Source of the DNA: an uncultured Treponema sp.
Lineage (GTDB): Bacteria > Spirochaetota > Spirochaetia > Treponematales > Treponemataceae
Direction of reading: 5' to 3'
Length of the DNA stretch: 37,787 nucleotides
NCBI GenBank assembly: GCA_947166355.1
Contig: CAMVDX010000025.1
Location: 1-37,787 of the forward strand
Position 1 is the first letter of the stretch, and each line of letters starts with the position of its first letter. The notes beneath the pieces were generated by a model that worked only from the letters and a program-made list of their open reading frames with translations, had not been told where the DNA came from and made no database searches. Below are positions 7,218 to 15,341 of this stretch, piece after piece. Made by a program: the position numbers and the translations under genes.

Positions 7218-8141
7218 CTATTTCTTTTTACTCAAGAATTTTTTAAGGAAGCTTGAAACTCCCTCATTAAACTCAGGTTCATTCTTTTCTATACGCCCTA
7301 CTATATGTTTAAGATATACAGAAGGCTTAGAAGTAGGATTAACTACAATAAAAGGCTTTTGTCTGATTACCGAAGCCTGAACAAGAGGATCCTCTGGAAT
7401 ACAACCAAGATATTCTATCTTATATCCAAGGAATTGACCGACGATTGTAATGATACGCTCAGAAATTCTCTTTCCTTCGTCTGGAGAATGAACGCGGTTT
7501 ACAATCAGTTTGATATTTACCGTGCGGTCTACAATTTCTGTAGTTATAATTTTAATAATACCGTAAGCATCTGTAATTGCAGTAGGCTCAGGTGTAGTAA
7601 CTACAAAAACTTCATCGGCCGCAGCAACAAACTGAAGAACGTTATTTGCAATACCAGCTCCTGTATCTATGATGATAATATCTGCATTTCCGAGAGTTGC
7701 AAACTGATTTGCAAAATACTCAAGCTCTTCGACACTAAGATTTGCGATTTTTGAAAAACCATTGGCACCGGCAATAAACTTTAAGCCAAACTCAGTATCC
7801 ATAATGATTTCTTTCATCGTCTTTTTCTTGTTGATGACGTGCATAAGGTTATACTGAGGAACTATATTCAGAAGCACATTTACATTTGCCATTCCAAGGT
7901 CACCGTCAATAAGAATTACCTTCTTACCAAGCTGAGCATAGGCGATAGCCATGTTTACGGCAAAATTAGTCTTACCTACGCCACCCTTACCGCTTGTAAT
8001 TGCGATAATACGTGTGTTATGATCCCGCTTTGCAGCAGAGGTATTTTTATCTGCCTGCTTTGGTGTACCAGCTGAAGCACCTGAGGCGCCTGATCCGCCC
8101 TCATTAAACAATTCGCTTAATCCTTCTGCCTGTTCTTCCAT
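7218..8141 (-). CDS. flhG: Flagellar number/placement ATPase, MinD-like
   Basis: A MinD/ParA-family ATPase (307 residues from ATG 8141; GGAG lies 8 bases upstream, whereas the in-frame TTG at 8147 is too close to it). The deviant Walker A motif KGGVGKT sits near residues 52-58, followed by VILIDGDLGMANVNVLL and the Walker B-like DIIIIDTGAGI. In other bacteria FlhG binds the GTPase FlhF and limits flagellar number or sets placement, cycling on the membrane with ATP. The N-terminal 40 residues are Gly/Ser/Ala-rich and carry an acidic patch; the C-terminus is basic (SFLKKFLSKKK), suitable for membrane association. It follows flhF by 26 bases, the usual pairing. In spirochaetes the pair is expected to act on the periplasmic flagella at cell poles. 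Confidence 0.9.
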   Translation of the reverse strand: MEEQAEGLSELFNEGGSGASGASAGTPKQADKNTSAAKRDHNTRIIAITSGKGGVGKTNFAVNMAIAYAQLGKKVILIDGDLGMANVNVLLNIVPQYNLMHVINKKKTMKEIIMDTEFGLKFIAGANGFSKIANLSVEELEYFANQFATLGNADIIIIDTGAGIANNVLQFVAAADEVFVVTTPEPTAITDAYGIIKIITTEIVDRTVNIKLIVNRVHSPDEGKRISERIITIVGQFLGYKIEYLGCIPEDPLVQASVIRQKPFIVVNPTSKPSVYLKHIVGRIEKNEPEFNEGVSSFLKKFLSKKK

Positions 8142-8167
8142 AATCAATTCTCCCGGGCTATGCCGCC

Positions 8168-9415
8168 TTAGCGGTCATCTCCAAATTTATCTTCAATATG
8201 AACTCTGTCAACCTTGAAATTTTCAAGCCTAATCAGAAAATCAATCACATTTGCTTTTGAAATATCCCTTGACGCAACCTGTCCATGGGTAAAATATGAA
8301 ATAGATTTATGCTTTTCATATAAAACACTAATTACATTTCCAAACTGTTCAGATTCATCACACTTTGTAACAATTACAGACTTATAACCAAACGGTTCAT
8401 AATTCTGCATTATATTCTGAAGGTCGCGTGCCTTTGTTCCAGCTGTAAATGCAAGATAGATATCAGGATTCATTCCAGGAACTTCCAGCAGCAGTTTCAT
8501 CTGTGCAATATGGGTAGCATCATTAGGACTAAAACCAGACGTATCAATAAAGATAGCGTCCATATTTGCGCGGTTTTCATCATAAAGAGTTTTAAGGTCT
8601 TCTGCCCGTTCAGCCTTATAAACGCGGGACTCCATATGTTTACCCCAGCGCTCAAGCTGCTCCATTGCACCAACTCGCATTGTATCTGTAGTAATAAAAC
8701 AAATTGCAGGACGGCGTCCTTCATGATTTTGTGCATAACCTTTTACAAACTGAGCTGCAAGCTTTACGAGAGTTGTTGTTTTTCCAACTCCAGTAGGTCC
8801 AACAATTATATATACATGCGGCGGTCTGAAAACCGATTCTCTGGCAACAGAAATTGATTCTCCAATCCAGTCTACTACACGACGTTCTACAAGGTCAAAA
8901 TTATCAAGCTGCTCAAGTGAAAAATCATTACGGATTTTTTCTTCAATCATTTTTATAAATGAAAGCGAAAACTCATTTTCATCGAGCATATCTTCTATTT
9001 TTTGAATTGACTCATGCTTTTCCTGAACAGAACCCGCAAGATTATTTAATTTTTGACTCATTTCATATTTTAATTCTTCCAGATTCTTATTCATTTCAGA
9101 AATCTGTTTTGTCATTAAAACATTATTCTGGCTTTGTAAAATAGCCTCTCGATTTCGCGCAAGCTGTTCTTCTTCCGAAGCCTTATCTGAATACATAAAG
9201 CGGCCATTATCTGATGAATAGGATTTTTGATGATTTACAACATAGGTTACAACAGTCACCGGTTTTTTCTTGAGATATAAAAAGCCGCCCTGTTTCCACT
9301 CAACCGTTTTATTTGTAATTCTAAAATCCTTTCCATACAAATCAAAAAGTTTTTTTCTGCACTCATCATAAGTGCTTCCTGATATTTTCTGTTCTATTTC
9401 GTCTTCATATGCCAT
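8168..9415 (-). CDS. flhF: Flagellar biosynthesis GTPase of the SRP family
   Basis: A 415-residue cytosolic SRP-type GTPase that marks the site of flagellar assembly. The N-terminal domain (1-100) contains the typical ISGSTYDECRKKLFDLYGKD segment, and a helical linker (100-165) follows. The NG domain has GPTGVGKTTT (206-215) as P-loop, CFITTDTMRVGAMEQLERWG as the G2 and insertion region, DAIFIDTSGFSP as G3 and VTKCDES as G4. ATG at 9415 is preceded by AAAGGAAAGAG. It lies between flhA and flhG in one operon, the canonical order, and works with FlhG, which stimulates its GTP hydrolysis. Length is at the usual size for the family and no catalytic residue appears to be missing. Confidence 0.92.
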   Translation of the reverse strand: MAYEDEIEQKISGSTYDECRKKLFDLYGKDFRITNKTVEWKQGGFLYLKKKPVTVVTYVVNHQKSYSSDNGRFMYSDKASEEEQLARNREAILQSQNNVLMTKQISEMNKNLEELKYEMSQKLNNLAGSVQEKHESIQKIEDMLDENEFSLSFIKMIEEKIRNDFSLEQLDNFDLVERRVVDWIGESISVARESVFRPPHVYIIVGPTGVGKTTTLVKLAAQFVKGYAQNHEGRRPAICFITTDTMRVGAMEQLERWGKHMESRVYKAERAEDLKTLYDENRANMDAIFIDTSGFSPNDATHIAQMKLLLEVPGMNPDIYLAFTAGTKARDLQNIMQNYEPFGYKSVIVTKCDESEQFGNVISVLYEKHKSISYFTHGQVASRDISKANVIDFLIRLENFKVDRVHIEDKFGDDR

Positions 9416-9441
9416 TTTAATCTCTTTCCTTTTTTATCTGT

Positions 9442-11556
9442 TTAATCTTCTTCATCATTTATTTCGCAGATTATTTCAGGACTTATACTTGAGCCAGCTG
9501 CATACATTTCTGTATCTGAAATAACAACAACTCCCGGCATTTCTCTTTCAACCGCAGAACGTACCAGCTGCCGAACATTACTAACCGTAATAATGATTGG
9601 CTGGTAATTAAGCTGATTTGCTTTTGCAATTGAAGCACTCACTGCTTTTATCCAGCGACGTCGGTCAACAGGGTCAAAACCGACATAAGGTTTAGAACCA
9701 TCATCAGGATAAACTGCCCGTTCAGCAACAAGCTCTGTAAGATTCTGTGACAGCCTCATTACATGAACTTTTTTATTATCATCTGCATACTGCATACAGA
9801 TTTGAAGTCCAAGGGCATCGCGAACCTTCTGAGTCATATCCCAGACATTACGGGCAACACTTGCATAGTTTGCCATAGTCTCCAGAATGCGCACATAATT
9901 TCGGATTGAAACCCTTTCTTCAAGAAGATTCTGAAGTACTTTTTCTATTGTACCATAAGAAATCTTTGCTGTGTCGAGAACTTCATTAACAAGAACCGGA
10001 TTATTCTTTTTAACAGTATCAAGAATAACTGAAACTGCCTGACGGTCAAGAAGCTCTGCCGCATGCGTACGAATAATTTCTGTAATATGTGTAGAAATAA
10101 TTGTAGGAGGGTCAACAATTACATAACCTACGCTTTCTGCTTCGCTGCGTCTGTCTTCCGGAAGCCAGATTGCATCCATTCCAAAGGCTGGATCTTTTGT
10201 TTTTTCACCTTCAAGCTGCTCTGTAACCGCACCAGTATCAAGACACATAACATAGCCCACGCGCACAGATGAATGCCCCTGTTCAATTCCTGCAATCTTG
10301 AAACTGTAATCATTCGGCTCAAGAGTCATATTATCCTGAATATGAATTTGCGGAATATTAATACCGATATCATAACGGGTTTCAGTTCTTATGCGCGAAA
10401 TACGTTCAAGGAGCTCGGCACCTTTTTCTTTATCAACAAGCGGAATAAGAGCATAACCGAGTTCGAGCGAAAGCGGATCGAGCATGACAATTTTTTCGGT
10501 ATCATTTGCTGCGGCCTGCTGAGTCGAGGCCTGTTGAGCAGTTGCCTGCTGCCTTGCAATTTCTACCTTCTGTTTATTGCGGGTCATTCTGAAGCCGATA
10601 AAAATCGAAAGCGCACCAACCGGCAGTAAAAGAAGCTGTGTGCCGCCGCGAAGTGCAAATCCCGCAACAATGAGCACAGCACCGAGAATCTCATAAATAT
10701 GTCCATCACCGGTAAATTCAACTTTAAGCTGCTCATCCAGAGATTCATCAGATTTAGTACCAGTTACAAGTAAACCGGTAGCAAAAGAAATAATGAGAGA
10801 TGGAAGCTGCGAAGTAAGGCCGTCACCAATGGTGAGGGTTGAATAAGTATTAAGGGCATCTGTAAATGCCATACCATTTATTATCATTCCAACAAGAAAG
10901 CCGCCAAGCAGGTTTACAACCGTAATAAAAATTCCGGCTTTTACATTTCCGCTTACAAACTTTGAAGAACCGTCCATGTTAGAATAGAAGTCAATATCAC
11001 GGCGAACAGCTGCTTTCAGCACTTCTGCCTGCTGCTCATCAATGGCACCAGAGTTTAAGCGGTTATCAATATCAAAAAGCTTCTGGTTCATAGAATCCAG
11101 AGAAAAGCGGGCTGCAACTTCAGAAACACGGCCGGCACCTTTTGTAACTACAAGAACCTGAACAACAATAAGAATTATAAAGATTACAAATCCAACGACA
11201 AGATTATTACCCGCAACAATTCGTGCAAAGGACTTTACCATGTCACTCTGATTTGCAAGTGCCCCACCCTGCATTTTTCCTGTAAGGATCAAACGTGTAG
11301 AAGAAATATTAATTCCCAGACTGAACATTGTCTGAAAAAGAATTACTCGTGGAAAAGTCTGAAAATCAGAAGGACGAGGCATTCGCAATACAACAAGAAG
11401 TATAATAATTGACAGAGCAAGATTTAAAATCATGCTTAAATCAATAATAAATTTTGGAATTGGCACAAACATGAGGAATACAGCCAAAACAACAGCAACA
11501 GGCACAGCGTTATCTGCTATAAATTTGAGAATGTTCCCTCTACTTTCGTTTGCCAT
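9442..11556 (-). CDS. flhA: Flagellar type III export gate protein FlhA
   Basis: A 704-residue inner-membrane protein of full family length. The first 330 residues hold about eight hydrophobic helices; residues 350-704 form the cytoplasmic ring domain that docks chaperone-substrate complexes. The conserved cytoplasmic loop between helices reads RFSLDSMNQKLFDIDNRLNS, where many bacteria have DAMPGKQM in the middle; the change may be a spirochaete variant. The linker carries a Gln/Ala-rich run (RQQATAQQASTQQAA) before the cytoplasmic domain. With FlhB and FliP/Q/R it forms the export gate powered by the proton-motive force. It is flanked by flhB (21 bases away) and flhF. Confidence 0.95.
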   Translation of the reverse strand: MANESRGNILKFIADNAVPVAVVLAVFLMFVPIPKFIIDLSMILNLALSIIILLVVLRMPRPSDFQTFPRVILFQTMFSLGINISSTRLILTGKMQGGALANQSDMVKSFARIVAGNNLVVGFVIFIILIVVQVLVVTKGAGRVSEVAARFSLDSMNQKLFDIDNRLNSGAIDEQQAEVLKAAVRRDIDFYSNMDGSSKFVSGNVKAGIFITVVNLLGGFLVGMIINGMAFTDALNTYSTLTIGDGLTSQLPSLIISFATGLLVTGTKSDESLDEQLKVEFTGDGHIYEILGAVLIVAGFALRGGTQLLLLPVGALSIFIGFRMTRNKQKVEIARQQATAQQASTQQAAANDTEKIVMLDPLSLELGYALIPLVDKEKGAELLERISRIRTETRYDIGINIPQIHIQDNMTLEPNDYSFKIAGIEQGHSSVRVGYVMCLDTGAVTEQLEGEKTKDPAFGMDAIWLPEDRRSEAESVGYVIVDPPTIISTHITEIIRTHAAELLDRQAVSVILDTVKKNNPVLVNEVLDTAKISYGTIEKVLQNLLEERVSIRNYVRILETMANYASVARNVWDMTQKVRDALGLQICMQYADDNKKVHVMRLSQNLTELVAERAVYPDDGSKPYVGFDPVDRRRWIKAVSASIAKANQLNYQPIIITVSNVRQLVRSAVEREMPGVVVISDTEMYAAGSSISPEIICEINDEED

Positions 11557-11577
11557 CAGTCCCCACCCAGCAATCTA

Positions 11578-12645
11578 CTATTTTCGCATATTCTTAAACT
11601 TTTCCAAATGTGAATATATTAAAGCAATCGTACTATAATATATCTCAGGTATTATATCACCAACTTCAACATTTGTATACAATTCTCGCGCCACAGGACG
11701 GTTTTCTACAACCGGAACATTATTTTCTTCGGCAATTCGTCTGATTAAAAGTGCCTGATTATCCTCACCCTTTGCATTTACCATAGGCGATGCCACCGTC
11801 TCGTCATATTTAAGGGCTACGGCAAAGTGAGTCGGGTTTGCAATTACAACATCTGACTGCGCAACTGCCTGGCGCACATTTTGAGATAAAAGCTGGCGCT
11901 GCATCTGCTGAAGCTTACTCTTAACTTCAGGATCACCTTCCATTTCTTTATACTCTTCCTTTACTTCCTGCTTGGTCATTTTCATTTCTTCCATAAAGTC
12001 ATGACGCTGCACAAAATAATCAGGAATTGAAATTGCAAGAAAAATTACGGCAACTGTTATAAGAATCTGGGCTGCCATTTTTGCAACCAGTCCTAGAGCC
12101 CCCGAAATGTTTCCGTTATCAATAATATCAATCAGAACAAACAGATCTTTTTTTATATAGAGATAACCTACAAAACAGATGATTGCAACTTTACCAAAAG
12201 ATTTAGCAATATTAAAAAGGCCTTTTGCAGAAAAAATTGTTTTCTTAAAATATTCACCAAGCTTTGGAACAATTTTAGAAAACTTTGGTTCAATCGGCTT
12301 GAGACTGAAAATAAAACCTCTTGTCTGAATGAGATTTCCGGCCACAGCAGATACTACACTTATAAGACCAATCGGAATTACACATTTAATAAATACATCA
12401 AAAAAAGCCGGAACAAAAGCTGGATTTTTTATATCAGCTGTACCACACTGGGTAAAGTAAAACTTAAAAATTGTAATTATTTCATTAAAAAGCCATTTTG
12501 AAAGAAAGACAATTGTAACCACACAAAGCAGAAGCACAAGTGCCCCACTGATTTCCTGACTCTTTGCAACACGTCCTTCTTTACGGGCTTTTTCCAGCTT
12601 ATATTCGGAAGGTTGTTCTGTACGGCCTTCATCTTCTGCTGCCAT
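11578..12645 (-). CDS. flhB: Flagellar export switch protein FlhB
   Basis: A 355-residue inner-membrane protein. It opens with the typical MAAEDEGRTEQPSEYKLEKA start, has four hydrophobic helices (about 33-52, 83-103, 150-172, 187-208) and a cytoplasmic tail. The self-cleavage motif NPTH is at 270-273; cleavage between N and P allows the switch from rod/hook to filament substrates. The ribosome site GGGAGG lies in the last codons of fliR, and ATG at 12645 follows three bases after that stop codon. All essential motifs are intact. It sits between fliR and flhA as expected. Confidence 0.95.
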   Translation of the reverse strand: MAAEDEGRTEQPSEYKLEKARKEGRVAKSQEISGALVLLLCVVTIVFLSKWLFNEIITIFKFYFTQCGTADIKNPAFVPAFFDVFIKCVIPIGLISVVSAVAGNLIQTRGFIFSLKPIEPKFSKIVPKLGEYFKKTIFSAKGLFNIAKSFGKVAIICFVGYLYIKKDLFVLIDIIDNGNISGALGLVAKMAAQILITVAVIFLAISIPDYFVQRHDFMEEMKMTKQEVKEEYKEMEGDPEVKSKLQQMQRQLLSQNVRQAVAQSDVVIANPTHFAVALKYDETVASPMVNAKGEDNQALLIRRIAEENNVPVVENRPVARELYTNVEVGDIIPEIYYSTIALIYSHLEKFKNMRK

Positions 12646-12648
12646 AGA

Positions 12649-13452
12649 CTACACACCTCCCGAAATTGATATAAAAAACTGTTCCAGATCTGCAAAACCT
12701 TTATTAAAGGAACGCACAAAGAAATCAATTATACTTGGCATTGCAATTGAAATAATAAAAAATGCAACAAGAATCATGACAGGAAAACCTTCAGAAAGAA
12801 GGTTCATCTGAGGAGCAGCCTTTGTAAGCAGACCTGTACAAACTGTAATCAAAAAAAGAGTTCCCATTACGGGCAGTGCAATTACAAGTGCATCTGCAAA
12901 AAGAGATGTCAGCCCGGAAATCATAAACTGAACAATTTTATCATTTGCCGTAGCAATACTCAGCGCGTTAAGAGAACTGAAACTTGTTACAAGACCTCCA
13001 AGAAAAAGCTTTTGAAACCAGTGAGTCTGCATAAACACGAGCATTGCAACAAGATTAAAAAACTGTCCCATAAGCGGATTTTCAACCTGTGAAAGAGCAT
13101 CATAAGAACTGGCTGCCGAAAGTCCCATCTGAAAGGCAAGAAACTGACCGGCCGCACTGAAGGCTGCAAATATAATCGAAATAAAAAAGCCCATCAGAAT
13201 TCCGATCAAAGCTTCACCCACAAGCAGAAGAATATAAAGCATAGATGAACTTCCTTCGTCTCCTATATATGGAGAATACACAGAAGTATCTATATTGCCA
13301 AAAATAAAAAAAGCTATATATCCTGCTATTGCAACCTTTGCGATTCTTGAAGCAGAACGCATTGAAAACATAGGAAGAGTTAGTATAAGTGCAAAGCATC
13401 TGACAAAAACAAGGAGATAAACTGGAGCTTTAAGTAAAATACTATCCAGCAT
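12649..13452 (-). CDS. fliR: Flagellar export gate protein FliR
   Basis: A 267-residue integral membrane protein with about six to eight hydrophobic stretches distributed along the whole length, beginning MLDSILLKAPVYLLVFVRCF. It follows the FliR/SctT pattern, including ADALVIALPVMGTLFLITVC and PQMNLLSEGFPVMILVAFFI near the C-terminus. FliR with FliP and FliQ makes the export pore in the membrane at the base of the flagellum. ATG at 13452 follows AGGTGA, and the gene begins 7 bases after fliQ ends. Normal length, no anomaly. Confidence 0.94.
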   Translation of the reverse strand: MLDSILLKAPVYLLVFVRCFALILTLPMFSMRSASRIAKVAIAGYIAFFIFGNIDTSVYSPYIGDEGSSSMLYILLLVGEALIGILMGFFISIIFAAFSAAGQFLAFQMGLSAASSYDALSQVENPLMGQFFNLVAMLVFMQTHWFQKLFLGGLVTSFSSLNALSIATANDKIVQFMISGLTSLFADALVIALPVMGTLFLITVCTGLLTKAAPQMNLLSEGFPVMILVAFFIISIAMPSIIDFFVRSFNKGFADLEQFFISISGGV

Positions 13453-13459
13453 GACTCAC

Positions 13460-13729
13460 CTATTTTGCTAAATCAGGAATACGACTGAACAGCTGAATTG
13501 TAAATTGTCCGAGAGAATTGAACATTGCTCCACCAAGAAGACCGAGAACCAGCATTATAGCAATAAGCTTTGGAAAGAACGTAAGGGTTTGTTCCTGAAT
13601 TGATGTAGTTGCCTGAAAAATTGCAACGATTAATCCAACAATAAGTGCAAGACCAAGAACAGGAGCTACAAGGGAAATAACCTCAGTAACAGCCCCCCGC
13701 ATTAATGAAATAATTACACCAATAGACAT
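13460..13729 (-). CDS. fliQ: Flagellar export gate protein FliQ
   Basis: An 89-residue membrane protein with two hydrophobic helices (about 11-38 and 49-75), the full FliQ size. The loop contains FQATTSIQEQTLTFFPKL, the best-conserved FliQ signature. Several copies of FliQ join FliP and FliR in the helical export pore. A strong ribosome site (AAGGGAGGAAAAG) precedes the ATG at 13729, consistent with its need for multiple copies. It lies between fliP and fliR. Confidence 0.95.
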   Translation of the reverse strand: MSIGVIISLMRGAVTEVISLVAPVLGLALIVGLIVAIFQATTSIQEQTLTFFPKLIAIMLVLGLLGGAMFNSLGQFTIQLFSRIPDLAK

Positions 13730-13776
13730 TTTTTTACTTTTCCTCCCTTTACAACTTTTTTACTTACGACCGTTAG

Positions 13777-14616
13777 TTAGTGAATAACAGAATTAAACAG
13801 CTGCTGAGTTAAAAATCCCCAGCCATCAATAAGCACAAACAAAATCAATTTAAACGGCATGGAAATTTGAACCGGCGGAAGCATCATCATACCCATTGCC
13901 ATGAGGATACTCGCGACTACCATATCTATAACAATAAACGGAATATACAAGACGACACCTATCTTAAAGGCAACGGTTAATTCATGCAGAATATACGAAG
14001 GAACCAGAATATATGTCGGAACATCTGCAAGAGTGTTAGGCTTTTCTAACTTTGCCATATTCATAAACATTTTTATGTAGCTGGTATCGCCTGCCATCTG
14101 ATTATACATAAACATACGAAGTGGAGCTTCTGCTTCATGATAAGCTTCTTCAATTGTTATTTCGTTTTCTGAAAGCGGTTTATAGGCATTATCATAAATA
14201 GTTGTAAACGTAGGCCACATAATAAAAAGTGTCATAAAGAATGCAATACCGTTTAGTACAGAAGTCGGAGGAACCTGCTGAAGCGAAAGCGCTCGTTTTA
14301 TAAAATCCAAAACAATTGAAAATCGCAGAAAGCAGGTTATGAGAATTAAAATACTCGGCGCAAGAGTAAGAATTGTAAGAAGAAGTAAAAGTCTGACAGA
14401 GAAAGCAATTTCACGACCCGTTTGAGGTTCAGTAATCTGAATTGCAACATTCGGTACACCAGATCCCCGTACATTTTGGTTCAATTCTGTTGTTCCCTGT
14501 GCCGGACTGTTTGGAAAATTATTATTCTGAGATTGCGCAAAAAGAGAACTTCCCTGCGAAATAAAAAACAGAGTTACGGTCAGAAGAACTATTCTTTTTA
14601 TTTTTTCTGCAATCAT
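13777..14616 (-). CDS. fliP: Flagellar export gate protein FliP
   Basis: A 279-residue membrane protein with a cleavable signal peptide (hydrophobic about 8-26, likely cut after LFAQ). A polar spacer follows, then four membrane helices in the FliP pattern, including LTLAPSILILITCFLRFSIV, the QVPPTSVLNGIAFFMTLFIM segment and IVIDMVVASILMAMGMMMLP near the end. FliP is the main ring component of the FliPQR export pore. The ATG at 14616 overlaps the fliO stop by four bases (ATGA), a sign of translational coupling. Length is slightly above the enteric average because of the polar spacer (about 28-60). Confidence 0.95.
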   Translation of the reverse strand: MIAEKIKRIVLLTVTLFFISQGSSLFAQSQNNNFPNSPAQGTTELNQNVRGSGVPNVAIQITEPQTGREIAFSVRLLLLLTILTLAPSILILITCFLRFSIVLDFIKRALSLQQVPPTSVLNGIAFFMTLFIMWPTFTTIYDNAYKPLSENEITIEEAYHEAEAPLRMFMYNQMAGDTSYIKMFMNMAKLEKPNTLADVPTYILVPSYILHELTVAFKIGVVLYIPFIVIDMVVASILMAMGMMMLPPVQISMPFKLILFVLIDGWGFLTQQLFNSVIH

Positions 14617-15188
14617 AAGTTATCTCCGCCAGTTTCCATATCACTGAAAACACTTTTAGTTCCACCCTTTTTAACAAGGAACATATCGAGTACTTCTGAA
14701 AAATTTGCAGGCTTTTTTGTATTATTTTTTTTGTCAGCAGTGAGATTCATAGCTTTAATTAATTCATCATCATGAATCTCACCAAGAAGTGTAATATTAT
14801 CTTCTGTAACGCCAATAAGATAAGCCTTATCTATAAGAGTAATTACTTCTACTGTTTTTCCAGGTGCAATATTAATATATGCCGCACGGCGAAGATATTC
14901 ATCATCTGTTTTTACAATGTTTGTCTTTTTTTTGATAAACCACAGAACTCCGTAAATAAGCCCTATTACAATTATCAGTACGACAATCATTCGCACAAAC
15001 ATTCCGACGGTTGACGGTTCTTTATAAGCTGTTACTGCAGAACCTGTTTCTGAAGGATTATTATCAGAAATAACAATAGACTCTTCTGTTAGAGGAGCCT
15101 CCTTTTGAGTTGTTTGATTTTGAGAATATAAAAAAGAAGCTGCGGTTATACATAAAAGCATAACCGCTAATAGTTTTTTTCTATCCAA
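14613..15188 (-). CDS. fliO: Flagellar export assembly protein FliO/FliZ-type
   Basis: A 191-residue protein with a signal-like N-terminal helix (about 4-21), a short polar segment and one membrane helix (about 65-86, MFVRMIVVLIIVIGLIYGVL). The FliO-type cytoplasmic domain follows, containing YLRRAAYINIAPGKTVEVIT and VGVTEDNITLLGEI-like strands. FliO helps FliP fold and assemble. I use the TTG at 15188 because it is the only start that includes the basic residues MDRKK before the hydrophobic segment, and GGTGGGAAAG lies upstream. The gene is separated from fliY by a 153-bp repeat-bearing gap, the longest gap within the cluster. Confidence 0.85.
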   Translation of the reverse strand: MDRKKLLAVMLLCITAASFLYSQNQTTQKEAPLTEESIVISDNNPSETGSAVTAYKEPSTVGMFVRMIVVLIIVIGLIYGVLWFIKKKTNIVKTDDEYLRRAAYINIAPGKTVEVITLIDKAYLIGVTEDNITLLGEIHDDELIKAMNLTADKKNNTKKPANFSEVLDMFLVKKGGTKSVFSDMETGGDNL

Positions 15189-15222
15189 TTTTCTTTCCCA
15201 CCCTTAAAAAATTGGTATATTT

Positions 15223-15341
15223 TATGTCATGTAGATCCCTACCCCTTCGCAGCATAGCTGCTCGGAGACTCGCTCAAAATGCTCCACCGGAGCATTTTGA
15301 CGGCTTAAAGCCGTCGCTCCCTAAGTTCGGGATGACTCATG
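15223..15341. repeat. Hairpin-rich repeat within the flagellar cluster, between fliY and fliO
   Basis: The 153-bp gap 15189-15341 contains no reading frame but three adjacent hairpins. They are gcagc-ata-gctgc (about 15249-15261), an 11-bp perfect stem caaaatgctcc/ggagcattttg with a 3-base loop (15275-15299), and gacggc/gccgtc (15299-15315). The right end (15324-15336) reads agttcgggatgac, the complement of gtcatcccgaact, and differs at one base from the ends of the repeats at 36619 and 36646. A loosely matching catgt-gatccct lies at the left end. No U-run follows on the minus strand, so this is not a normal intrinsic terminator. It may instead affect mRNA processing or relative expression of the genes upstream and downstream. 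Confidence 0.75.

Noticed and set aside
15275..15299. Intrinsic terminator within the flagellar cluster
   Set aside because: The stem is strong but no U-run follows on the transcribed strand.
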